From contig CAYVFI010000024.1 in the NCBI GenBank assembly GCA_964450955.1, positions 50,864 to 114,863 of the forward strand: DNA of 64,000 nt. The letters run 5' to 3'. Each line of letters opens with the position of its first letter. Within the stretch, counting starts at the first letter, position 1. This DNA is from CAYNWT01 sp964450955. GTDB lineage: Bacteria > Planctomycetota > Planctomycetia > Planctomycetales > Planctomycetaceae. The notes under the pieces are model-generated. The model saw only the letters and a program-made list of their open reading frames with translations, did not search any database and had not been told where the DNA came from. This document shows positions 8,760 through 16,341 of the stretch, one piece after another. Made by a program: the position numbers and the translations under genes.

Positions 8760-9575
8760 CTACTGAACTCTCTGAGTTCGGTTTTGGCACGGGCCTGTAG
8801 AGTCCGGCGACCCTGTTTTCGGATGGGCGGCATCCTGGCTGTCAACGACTCGAAGAAGGTTTGTTTTCTTTCTCAGCAGGCGCAGTGTAACGAAGATTGC
8901 CAGGCCAATAAGAAAGATGACTGTCCAACTGGTGTCCAGGTAAAAGCGTCTATCGACCACAACGTGTTCGGCCAGGTGCATCAGAAAGAAGCCCGTCGTG
9001 ATGCCAAAGACACCGCAGTATTCTTTCTTCAAAACTGTCCGAATATTGAAGTTTCGAGCCGGCTTTTGCCAGTTGCTGAAAGTGGGAATGAAGCATGGTC
9101 GTCTTGCGGCCCAGCGCAGGTATTCGTCACCAAATGTTTTGGTAAGGAACGCTTCTTCTGTCGCGATGATGCGTTCGTAGTACAGCCAGAACGCCAGCAC
9201 ATAAATCATTGTGAACGAGGTATCGGCCAGGATAAGAACCACGCCCAGCCAGATGACAAAGTTGCCCAGGTACAGTGGGTTCCGAACAACCGAATACATG
9301 CCGGTTGTGTTTAACGACAACGCTTTTTGGTCGTGTGTGTTTCTTCCTGACGTTCCGCGCGGGACAAAGCCGATGGTCGCTATTCGAATGGCCAGGCCGA
9401 AAAGCGAAATGGCCAGACAGCCGAACGCCCAGTATCCCTGGGGATTTTCCGCACCTGGTTCATACGTGAATCGCGCGGCAACAGTTGCGGCAGGAGCCAG
9501 AAGCAGGAAGGGCAGTAGGCCGCGCCAGCGAAACAGGAAGACGCCATCGTGGGCAAGTCGAGCGTTCATCATCAT
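8760..9575 (-). CDS. ICMT/PEMT-type integral membrane methyltransferase-like protein
   Basis: The protein has about 271 residues with several transmembrane helices. The core GMYSVVRNPLYLGNFVIWLGV, followed downstream by E...L...FGDEYLRW, is the S-adenosylmethionine-binding signature of isoprenylcysteine carboxyl methyltransferase and phosphatidylethanolamine methyltransferase relatives. A C-terminal extension with two more hydrophobic segments follows. AGGA upstream favours the ATG cluster at 9569-9575; a longer start at 9644 has no signal. It ends 17 bases from the stop of arsR on the opposite strand. The substrate is unknown; proximity to the arsenic-type pair is suggestive only, as it is unrelated to ArsM. 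Confidence 0.75.
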   Translation of the reverse strand: MMMNARLAHDGVFLFRWRGLLPFLLLAPAATVAARFTYEPGAENPQGYWAFGCLAISLFGLAIRIATIGFVPRGTSGRNTHDQKALSLNTTGMYSVVRNPLYLGNFVIWLGVVLILADTSFTMIYVLAFWLYYERIIATEEAFLTKTFGDEYLRWAARRPCFIPTFSNWQKPARNFNIRTVLKKEYCGVFGITTGFFLMHLAEHVVVDRRFYLDTSWTVIFLIGLAIFVTLRLLRKKTNLLRVVDSQDAAHPKTGSPDSTGPCQNRTQRVQ

Positions 9576-9819
9576 GTGCGGGAGTCCTAACGATACGGCC
9601 GGCGCTCGGGCTGTGTACCAAGAAGCGTCACGCGGAGTCAACATGGGCGGTTGTCAGTAGAGCTACCGGCAGTTTTTGCCGAAACCGGCCGTGCACTGGC
9701 GAAAGTGGTTTCGCTGCGGCTCCCTTCGCCGACACCGTTTCTTCCGAACCTGACGTTGGTTGCCTGTTCAACGCTGGTATTGGCCTGCAGTGGTTTGGTG
9801 CGGTGGCTGGAGGGGGGGC

Positions 9820-11025
9820 TTAGGAGTTGAGCGTGTCTTCGTACAGCTTCAGCATTTTTTCGAGGCACAGTTCCAGGCTGTAGTGCTCACGAATCATCGC
9901 CGCTCCGGCGCGGCCCAGGTGGCGGTGTTGTTCAGGGTCTTCCAGAACCTCAAGTGCCAACTCGCTAAGGCGATCGACATCGTAGAAGCCAGCCATCAAC
10001 CCGTTCTCACCGTGCTTGATCATTTCGCGAACGGGTGGAGTATCAGAACCCAGAACCGTGCAACCGCACGAGAGTGCGTTCATCATGGACCAGCTAAGCA
10101 CAAACGGAACTGTCAGGTAGATGTGCAAATCGGACATGCTAAACACATCGATCAGTGTCGATGGATCAACTCGACCGGTGAAGATGAACCGGTCCAAATC
10201 GTAATCGTCTTGTTTCAGTACGTGTTCTCTAAATGTCTTTTCCTCAATGTGGTTTTCGTCGCCCCCGTAGCAGACTCGATCAGAACCAACGCAAAGAAAA
10301 ATTACGTCGTCTCGTGCGTCGCAGATTTTCTTTGCGACCTTCATGAAGATGTCAAACCCACGCATGGATTCAAACCCGCGCGAGACGTAGGTGACGATGC
10401 GCGTTTCGGGTGGGATGGTTCGATCGCCAATTTTGCGTTCGACACTCTCCCGGGGAGCCCAAATGTTGGTGTCGATTCCGTCAAAGACCGTTTCCAGTTT
10501 TGGTTGATACTCTTTCGGAAACAGACTGCGTTGCCACGACGTGGGGCAGTAGCCACGGGCGCAGGTATCGAGATCGACAAGTATCATCGCGTTCCGCGTG
10601 CGCGAGCGGAGGATGGTGAGTTCTTCGGTTGGGAACTCCTGTCGGAAGTCCAGGTCGGAACCCTTGCTGCTGTAGTAGTATTCGAAGTAGTTGAGGATCG
10701 GGACGTCATAAAGATCGGCCAGGAATGCGGTCGAACCGAAACCACTGTGGCCGACAATGAGATCCGGCTTGATTTCAGGATGAGCTTTGCACGTTTCGTA
10801 CACAGCATGAGCGTGCCAGGTCGCGTTCTCAAATGTGCGGCTGCAGTAGTGCGACGCCGCGGTGGCTCCGCTTTTCGTCTTGTACTGCACGCGGCGGATG
10901 CCGTTGACGTTGTCGTCGGGCAATTCACTAACGAAAGTGCATTGGTGCCCCTGCTTGCGGATAAGGTGTCCGGCAATGTGCCCGAACTGAGCCGGGAAGT
11001 TCTTGTGGACGAACAGGATGTGCAT
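9820..11025 (-). CDS. GT4-type glycosyltransferase (GT-B fold)
   Basis: The 401 residues begin MHILFVHKNFPAQFGHIA, a typical N-terminal Rossmann start for a bacterial GT-B glycosyltransferase subfamily. GGGAG five bases before this ATG supports it over an in-frame start 22 codons upstream. The C-terminal nucleotide-sugar domain includes VTYVSRGFESMRGFDIFM and VPFVLSWSMMNALSCGCTVLGS. In most relatives the position before ALSCG is the glutamate of the EX7E motif that contacts the donor nucleotide; here the codon is AAC (Asn). Acceptor and product are unknown. It probably acts in surface polysaccharide or protein glycosylation. It lies downstream of an M28 peptidase gene but is separated from it by a terminator-like hairpin. 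Confidence 0.85.
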   Translation of the reverse strand: MHILFVHKNFPAQFGHIAGHLIRKQGHQCTFVSELPDDNVNGIRRVQYKTKSGATAASHYCSRTFENATWHAHAVYETCKAHPEIKPDLIVGHSGFGSTAFLADLYDVPILNYFEYYYSSKGSDLDFRQEFPTEELTILRSRTRNAMILVDLDTCARGYCPTSWQRSLFPKEYQPKLETVFDGIDTNIWAPRESVERKIGDRTIPPETRIVTYVSRGFESMRGFDIFMKVAKKICDARDDVIFLCVGSDRVCYGGDENHIEEKTFREHVLKQDDYDLDRFIFTGRVDPSTLIDVFSMSDLHIYLTVPFVLSWSMMNALSCGCTVLGSDTPPVREMIKHGENGLMAGFYDVDRLSELALEVLEDPEQHRHLGRAGAAMIREHYSLELCLEKMLKLYEDTLNS

Positions 11026-11082
11026 TTTTGCTCCCGCGAAGACTTCATACCCGGGCGATGAGCAGACAAGACCCGGAAATTG

Positions 11083-11122
11083 AAATGCCACTGCTGACGG
11101 AAGGTACCAGCAGTGGCATTTT
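11083..11122 (-). terminator. Strong stem-loop after the M28 peptidase gene
   Basis: AAATGCCACTGCTG (11083-11096) pairs perfectly with 11108-11121 to give a 14-bp stem and an 11-base loop. Three T residues follow on the minus strand and four on the plus strand. It lies 16 bases past the M28 stop and 58 bases before the GT4 start, so it probably separates the two transcripts. Confidence 0.7.
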
Positions 11123-11137
11123 CAGAATAGCCGGAGC

Positions 11138-12610
11138 TTACTTGGCGTTTTCGTTCTTCTCAAAGTGCCCGTGATCGGCGGCCATCATGGCTGCCAGATA
11201 ATTCAGCCTGGCTGCGTTAACGATTTTCTCGAATTCGATCTTGTCCACTGTGTCCGTTGGCTGGTGGTAGTCCGGATGGAATCCGCCAAAGACAAACGTG
11301 ATCGGAATACCCTTCTTGGCGAAGTTGGCGTGGTCACTGCGAGTGTAAACGCCTTCCTGGTCGTACTCGAACGTGAATCCAACGTGTTCGTTCGCTTTCA
11401 GTGTTAGGTCGTGCAGGGCCATCGAGATTCGTTTGCTACCGACCAGGTGAATATGCCCGACATTCTCCGCCGCGGTCTCCTGGTTGGTTTCTTCATTTCT
11501 GCCGACCATGTCCATGTTCAACATGCAGACCATGTCTTTTAGTGGCTTGGTTGGATTGTCGGCGTAGTGTGCCGAACCCAGCAGTCCGAGTTCTTCACCG
11601 CAGAAGACGATCAGGAAGATGCTCCGTTTTGGTTTGACTGGGTTCGTGTGGATCGCTTTCGCAATTTGCAGCAAAGCGGTCGAGCCGGAACCGTTGTCGT
11701 CTGCACCGGGGAAGACTGTTTTGCCTTGTGTTCCCAGGTGGTCCAGGTGAGCACCCAGTCCGACGTGTTCGTGGCTGAGGTCAGGATCAGAACCGGGATA
11801 CCATCCGATCACGTTGGGTATTTCGACGGTCTCTCGAACGACTTCAATCGTGTAATCGGCTTTGAAACCTGTCGTGATAATGACGTTTTGTTTTGGTGGC
11901 TCTGAGAAGAAATTCTCCGCGAGGTAGCATTCCTTGGCCAACTTATTGGCGTCTTCAACGCTAACCGAAATCGCGGTGGTGTCGGTTGGAACAGACGCAC
12001 GCCGGCCGATTCGATCTGTCCGCAGGCCGCGAGCCGTCACGCGAATCAGGGCTGCCGGTTTCGCGTCACGTAGAACCGGAGGCATTGCCGCGCGTCGGAA
12101 GCGTCCGGGTGAGGTGGCCTTGTAGACAATAACCTTTCCTTCGAATTGTTCAGCGGTTCCGATGTCGGCTCGCGTATCCGTCAGGTTCAGGAACACGATT
12201 TGCCCGGACCCTTTCGCTTCGCCAACGTAAGTGCTGATGCCAAACTGCAAATCGACTTTGGCGTCGTTAATCGACAGTTGCGTTTCGTCGGCGACACTTG
12301 TGCGAACCAGCGGCACAGTTTGGAACCACGAACCATCGGTTCCGGCTGGAGCAAAGCCAACCTTCGCCAATTCATCTGCGTACCATTTCGCCGCCTTGAA
12401 GAAGCCTTCCTGCCCGGTGCCGCGGCCAGCGAATTCGGGTCCGGCCAGGACATTTAGATGCTTCCGAGAATTCTCAACATTGATGCTGTTGAAGCCGGTT
12501 GCGAATTTGTCAGGTACTGGCTTGACCGTCTGGTACTGCGCAAACGAGGTCGAAGCGGATAGCAGCGCGATTGTTGCGGCAGGCAACACGCGCAGAGAAA
12601 AACGAGACAT
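11138..12610 (-). CDS. Secreted M28-family zinc aminopeptidase
   Basis: The protein has 490 residues with a clear signal peptide (MSRFSLRVLPAATIALLSAS, cleaved near SFAQ). The co-catalytic two-zinc site of M28 peptidases is complete: GAHLDHLG, GADDNGSGS, EELGLLGS, NMDMVGR and a final His in GFHPDYHQPTDT. A PA-like insert lies between the signal peptide and the catalytic domain. It should remove N-terminal residues from peptides in the periplasm or outside the cell. The ATG at 12610 is chosen because it starts the signal peptide; an upstream GTG at 12634 would add eight residues. The RBS is weak. Confidence 0.9.
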   Translation of the reverse strand: MSRFSLRVLPAATIALLSASTSFAQYQTVKPVPDKFATGFNSINVENSRKHLNVLAGPEFAGRGTGQEGFFKAAKWYADELAKVGFAPAGTDGSWFQTVPLVRTSVADETQLSINDAKVDLQFGISTYVGEAKGSGQIVFLNLTDTRADIGTAEQFEGKVIVYKATSPGRFRRAAMPPVLRDAKPAALIRVTARGLRTDRIGRRASVPTDTTAISVSVEDANKLAKECYLAENFFSEPPKQNVIITTGFKADYTIEVVRETVEIPNVIGWYPGSDPDLSHEHVGLGAHLDHLGTQGKTVFPGADDNGSGSTALLQIAKAIHTNPVKPKRSIFLIVFCGEELGLLGSAHYADNPTKPLKDMVCMLNMDMVGRNEETNQETAAENVGHIHLVGSKRISMALHDLTLKANEHVGFTFEYDQEGVYTRSDHANFAKKGIPITFVFGGFHPDYHQPTDTVDKIEFEKIVNAARLNYLAAMMAADHGHFEKNENAK

Positions 12611-12720
12611 GCAAATACTTTCGGGAAGAATCACGTCGGTGTGGCTTGGCTAAAAGTACCATGCGACCACCGGGTCTCGCAATCATTGCGGACGCGTGGT
12701 GTTGGTCGTCTGGTTTCCGG

Positions 12721-14049
12721 CTACAACAACTCTTCCAGCAACTCGTCGTCAGCCAGATCCAGAACGTTGTCGATTGCTGAGTTTGCGAAAAACCAGTCCT
12801 GCCCGCCGTTGCCGAGCAATATATCTGTGCCGCCGTCGTTGGAGATTGTGGATGTGTTTAAGAACACACTTCCATTGGCTCTGGTTGCAGAGCCACTGCC
12901 GTCGCGCAGGTTGGCTGTGCGTTGGGCGTAGGTTCGGCCTGAAGTCCATTCAGCCACGACGCTGTGCCAGTTAATCGCCAAAGACGTTCCTGTGCCCGTG
13001 ACAAGAATGTCGGCTCCTCCTTCGCCATCGATGTTGTCTGAACCAGATTCGCCGACGATGAAGTCCAATCCGGATCCGCCAAGGATGACGTCATTGCCAG
13101 AACCACCAAGTATTGCGTCGTTGCCTGAACCGCCCTGCAAAGTATCGCTTGAGCCGCCGCCATTGATGAAGTCATCGCCGCCGCCTCCCGACACGTCGTC
13201 GGCTCCACCACTGGCGACAATGGTGTCATTGTCCGCGCCGCCCGTTATGCGATCGTCACCGGCGCCTCCGCTGATGCTGTCGTTTCCTTCGTCGCCCGCC
13301 AGAGTGTCGTCGCCGGTTGAACCGACAAGTGTGTCGTCTCCGTCAGAACCAGCCGCGTACCCGCTGGCTTGTAGTGTGAGCAAGTCGTCCGCATCGCCGC
13401 CGATCAGTGAGTCAATGTCGGCCGCCGAACTTCCATCACTTAGTCCGCCTTCCAGCGTGTCGAAGCCCTTGCCGCCCTGTAGCGTGTCATTGCCGACGGC
13501 TCCAATAAGCGAATCCTTCCCGCTGCCGCCTCTCAGTAAATCGTTTCCTTCCTCACCCAGCAGCGTATCGGCACCAATGCTACCCTCAAGTGTGTCGTCA
13601 CCGGCTCCACCAACCAGCAGGTCGGGTCCCGGGCTTCCGTCCAGGTAGTCGTTGCCAGGGCCGCCGTCGACAACGCCTGCCGGATCGGAAAGGATTATGG
13701 TGTCGTTGTCCCCTTCGCCGTAGAAGTCGAAAGCCTGCCCGGTCAGCGTGTCATCGCCGTCCCCGCCCAACACGGTTCCCGTGAAACCATTCAGTTCGCT
13801 GACATCAAGAATGTCGGCTCCATCGCCGCCTGTGAGCTCGATCGAACTCACTGATGCGCCCGGAAAAGATTCGTTAGCAGTTGGGCACTGGACTACGACA
13901 TCTGACCCTGAAGAATAAATGGCGATCATGTCGTCGCCTGAAGTTCCCTCGACCGTCAACAGTCCGCCGACAAGGCTTGTGGTCACACACAGCAAGGCGC
14001 GTGGTTCAAGACTTTCGGTTGTCGTATGTTTCTGACTGCGCCTGTTCAT
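12721..14049 (-). CDS. RTX-type calcium-binding repeat surface protein with LEPR-XLL N-terminus
   Basis: The 442 residues begin with a basic segment and SLEPRALL (13-20), the LEPR-XLL signature at the N-terminus of many planctomycete exported proteins. From about residue 95 to 345 there are tandem nonapeptide repeats of the GGxGxDxLx type (for example GGDGDDTLTG, GGAGDDTLEG, GGSGNDVILGG), which fold into a calcium-binding parallel beta-roll. The C-terminus is non-repetitive and acidic. Such proteins are exported and surface-attached or released. No protease or toxin domain is present, so the role is structural or adhesive by inference. The gene has its own promoter region; nothing nearby encodes a type I secretion system. 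Confidence 0.82.
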   Translation of the reverse strand: MNRRSQKHTTTESLEPRALLCVTTSLVGGLLTVEGTSGDDMIAIYSSGSDVVVQCPTANESFPGASVSSIELTGGDGADILDVSELNGFTGTVLGGDGDDTLTGQAFDFYGEGDNDTIILSDPAGVVDGGPGNDYLDGSPGPDLLVGGAGDDTLEGSIGADTLLGEEGNDLLRGGSGKDSLIGAVGNDTLQGGKGFDTLEGGLSDGSSAADIDSLIGGDADDLLTLQASGYAAGSDGDDTLVGSTGDDTLAGDEGNDSISGGAGDDRITGGADNDTIVASGGADDVSGGGGDDFINGGGSSDTLQGGSGNDAILGGSGNDVILGGSGLDFIVGESGSDNIDGEGGADILVTGTGTSLAINWHSVVAEWTSGRTYAQRTANLRDGSGSATRANGSVFLNTSTISNDGGTDILLGNGGQDWFFANSAIDNVLDLADDELLEELL

Positions 14050-14416
14050 GATGGACTTTCAGTTAAGGCCCCGTGCACAGTATCGAGTCAAGAGCTCAAT
14101 CTGATGTGAATCAAATGTCTATTTGGTGGGAAGTCGGTTGAGCTATTTTTCCCTACCGAATTGATCCGAATAACGCGATCGCCGACTGGCAATACGTGCC
14201 GGTACACTCCACCGCCCGCAGCCTGGGTGATGGTGCTGCTTCGAACCGGCTGTGGTGATCGGTGGTGATGGCATGAGCAAGACCTGTGATCAGATTCGCA
14301 AGCGTGTATAACACCTTCTATGGGATGGGTCATCCTGATCGCTTTTCTATCAACATTCGTCGCTTCTCGACGAATACCCGTGACGTCCGTGACGCTTATT
14401 CGAGAACGTAGAATCC
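14050..14416. other. Intergenic region between divergent genes, no gene seen
   Basis: This 367-base region separates the divergent RTX protein and redoxin/PHM genes and must hold both promoters. It is locally AT-rich around 14110-14160. I could not identify a convincing pair of -35/-10 elements, an RNA gene or a credible small coding region. Confidence 0.5.
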
Positions 14417-16321
14417 ATGCTACTGCTAGCCACATGTCTCGCGTTATTTCCAGGAGACCTGCAGATTTCCGGAACCGACATTGATGGTCAGGCTGTCAGC
14501 ACCACCGGCAACGCTGTCACGGTGGTGTGCTTTCTTGGCACGGAATGCCCGATGGCTCGGCTGTATGGGCCGCGGCTGTCGCAGCTAGCGCAACGCTTCG
14601 AGCAGCAGGGCGTTCACTTTCTTGGAGTCAACAGCAACCAGCAGGATTCGTTGGACGAACTGAAAACGTATGCGAAGCAGCTCAGGATTGCGTTCCCTTT
14701 GGTTCGTGACGAACGGAACACAATCGCTGACCGATTCCGGGCGCAACGAACGCCGGAAGTGTTTGTGTTGAACAGCAATCACGAAGTCGTCTACCGCGGC
14801 GCGATTGACGATCAATATGCGCCGGGGATTAGCCGGTCCAGGCCGAGGCAGGAATATCTGCGGACTGCGATTAAAGAACTACTTGCCGGTAAACCAATCA
14901 GTGTGGCGAACACAGAACCAACCGGTTGCCTGATTGGCCGCGTTCGTAAGGTTCTTCCGAATCCGAAGGGTATCACGTACACGAAACAGGTTAGCCGAGT
15001 GTTGGCGAGGAACTGCAACGAGTGTCACCGCGAAGGCGAGATTGGTCCTTTCGCGTTGGATGACTACGACCAGGTCATTGGCTGGGCCGACACGATGATG
15101 GAAGTGATTGATAACGGTCGCATGCCGCCCTGGCACGCCGATCCCAGGTTCGGTCACTTTTCAAACGCGCGTTCGATGCCGGCTGCCGACAAAGAAATTA
15201 TTCGTGACTGGATTGCCGCCGGAACCCCGAAGGGTGACGAAGCCGATTTGCCGCCGGTCACGAAGTACACCGAAGGCTGGCAGTTGGCCGAACAGCCGGA
15301 CCAGGTCATCGAAATGCGCGATCGTCCGTTTATGGTGAAGGCGGAAGGCACGGTCGAATACCAATACTTTGTCGTCGATCCCGGTTTCGAAGAAGACAAA
15401 TGGGTCAGCGGCGCTCAGGTCATTCCGGGTAGTCCCTCTGTTGTGCATCACGCGATCGTGTTTATTCGCCCGCCCGATGGAGAACGCTTTCGCGGCGTCG
15501 GTTGGCTAACCGCGTACGTCCCGGGCCAGCGACTGGTCAGTCCGGAAAAAGGCCGCGCGCGACGGGTTCCGGCCGGTTCGAAGTTTGTTTTTCAGATGCA
15601 CTACACGCCGAATGGAACTGAAACGCCTGATACGTCACGCGTCGGGATACGCTTCGTTGACGAATCAGAAGTGACACACGAAGTCTTCACGCTGGTTGGT
15701 ATCGATCAGGAGTTTGAAATTCCGCCCAACGCGCCGTCGCACAAAGTCAGTGCGACTGTGCCGTGGCTGCCGAAACACGGCGAGTTGCTGGGCATCGCTC
15801 CGCACATGCATTACCGCGGCAAAAGTTTTCGACTGTTCACCGACAAAGCTAAAGAAAACACGTTGCTGAACGTGCCGAACTACGACTTCAACTGGCAGCA
15901 CAGCTACCAGCTAGCCAAGCCGATTCCGCTGAAGGACATTGAACGACTGCACTTCGAGGCGACGTTTGATAACTCAGACGGCAACCCGTTCAATCCTGAT
16001 CCGAAACAGTGGGTCACCTGGGGCGATCAGACGTGGGAAGAAATGGCGGTCGCGTTCTTCGAAGTCGCCGAACCTCGCGTTGTTAAAGATACGCAGACAA
16101 TGACTGCGCGAAACCGGCCGGACCCGAAGCAGAGGCAGGCCAGGATTGATGCGTACATTGCCCGGGTCTTTAAGCAGCTCGACACCAACAAAGATGGAAT
16201 TATCGAATACAGTGAATCGCCGATTGTGTTGCAACGATTCAGTTTTCGAACGTTGGATAACAACGGCGATCGGCGGATCACCAGGGAAGAAGTGAAGACC
16301 GCTGCGGAAAGAATTAACTGA
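14417..16321 (+). CDS. Redoxin / cytochrome c-like / copper PHM-type monooxygenase / EF-hand fusion protein
   Basis: The 634 residues contain four parts. Residues about 10-150 are a thioredoxin-fold redoxin domain with GTECPMA in place of a CxxC. NCNECH at 199-204 (Cys200, Cys203, His204) is a haem c attachment site in a planctomycete-type cytochrome segment. The next 300 residues carry VVHHAIVFI, QMHYTPNG and APHMHYRG, the His and Met copper ligands of the peptidylglycine-hydroxylating/dopamine monooxygenase fold. Two EF-hands near the C-terminus (DTNKDGIIEYSE, DNNGDRRITREE) should bind calcium. A hydrophobic N-terminus suggests export. The RND exporter gene starts 20 bases later, so they are probably co-transcribed. 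The substrate is unknown. Confidence 0.85.
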   Translation: MLLLATCLALFPGDLQISGTDIDGQAVSTTGNAVTVVCFLGTECPMARLYGPRLSQLAQRFEQQGVHFLGVNSNQQDSLDELKTYAKQLRIAFPLVRDERNTIADRFRAQRTPEVFVLNSNHEVVYRGAIDDQYAPGISRSRPRQEYLRTAIKELLAGKPISVANTEPTGCLIGRVRKVLPNPKGITYTKQVSRVLARNCNECHREGEIGPFALDDYDQVIGWADTMMEVIDNGRMPPWHADPRFGHFSNARSMPAADKEIIRDWIAAGTPKGDEADLPPVTKYTEGWQLAEQPDQVIEMRDRPFMVKAEGTVEYQYFVVDPGFEEDKWVSGAQVIPGSPSVVHHAIVFIRPPDGERFRGVGWLTAYVPGQRLVSPEKGRARRVPAGSKFVFQMHYTPNGTETPDTSRVGIRFVDESEVTHEVFTLVGIDQEFEIPPNAPSHKVSATVPWLPKHGELLGIAPHMHYRGKSFRLFTDKAKENTLLNVPNYDFNWQHSYQLAKPIPLKDIERLHFEATFDNSDGNPFNPDPKQWVTWGDQTWEEMAVAFFEVAEPRVVKDTQTMTARNRPDPKQRQARIDAYIARVFKQLDTNKDGIIEYSESPIVLQRFSFRTLDNNGDRRITREEVKTAAERIN

Positions 16322-16341
16322 TCGCCACTGAATCGCCCACT

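Noticed and set aside
9760..11061. Long plus-strand open frame (433 codons) opposite the GT4 gene
   Set aside because: It mirrors the GT4 gene, lacks a ribosome-binding site and matches no family. The high GC of the codons suppresses stops on the opposite strand.
12992..13648. Proline/serine-rich repetitive frame opposite the RTX gene
   Set aside because: Its repeats are the reverse complement of the calcium-binding repeats, so they are a by-product of the coding strand.
13000..14000. Tandem repeats seen as a possible CRISPR array
   Set aside because: The period is 27 bases of degenerate coding repeats in frame with RTX nonapeptides; there are no spacers.
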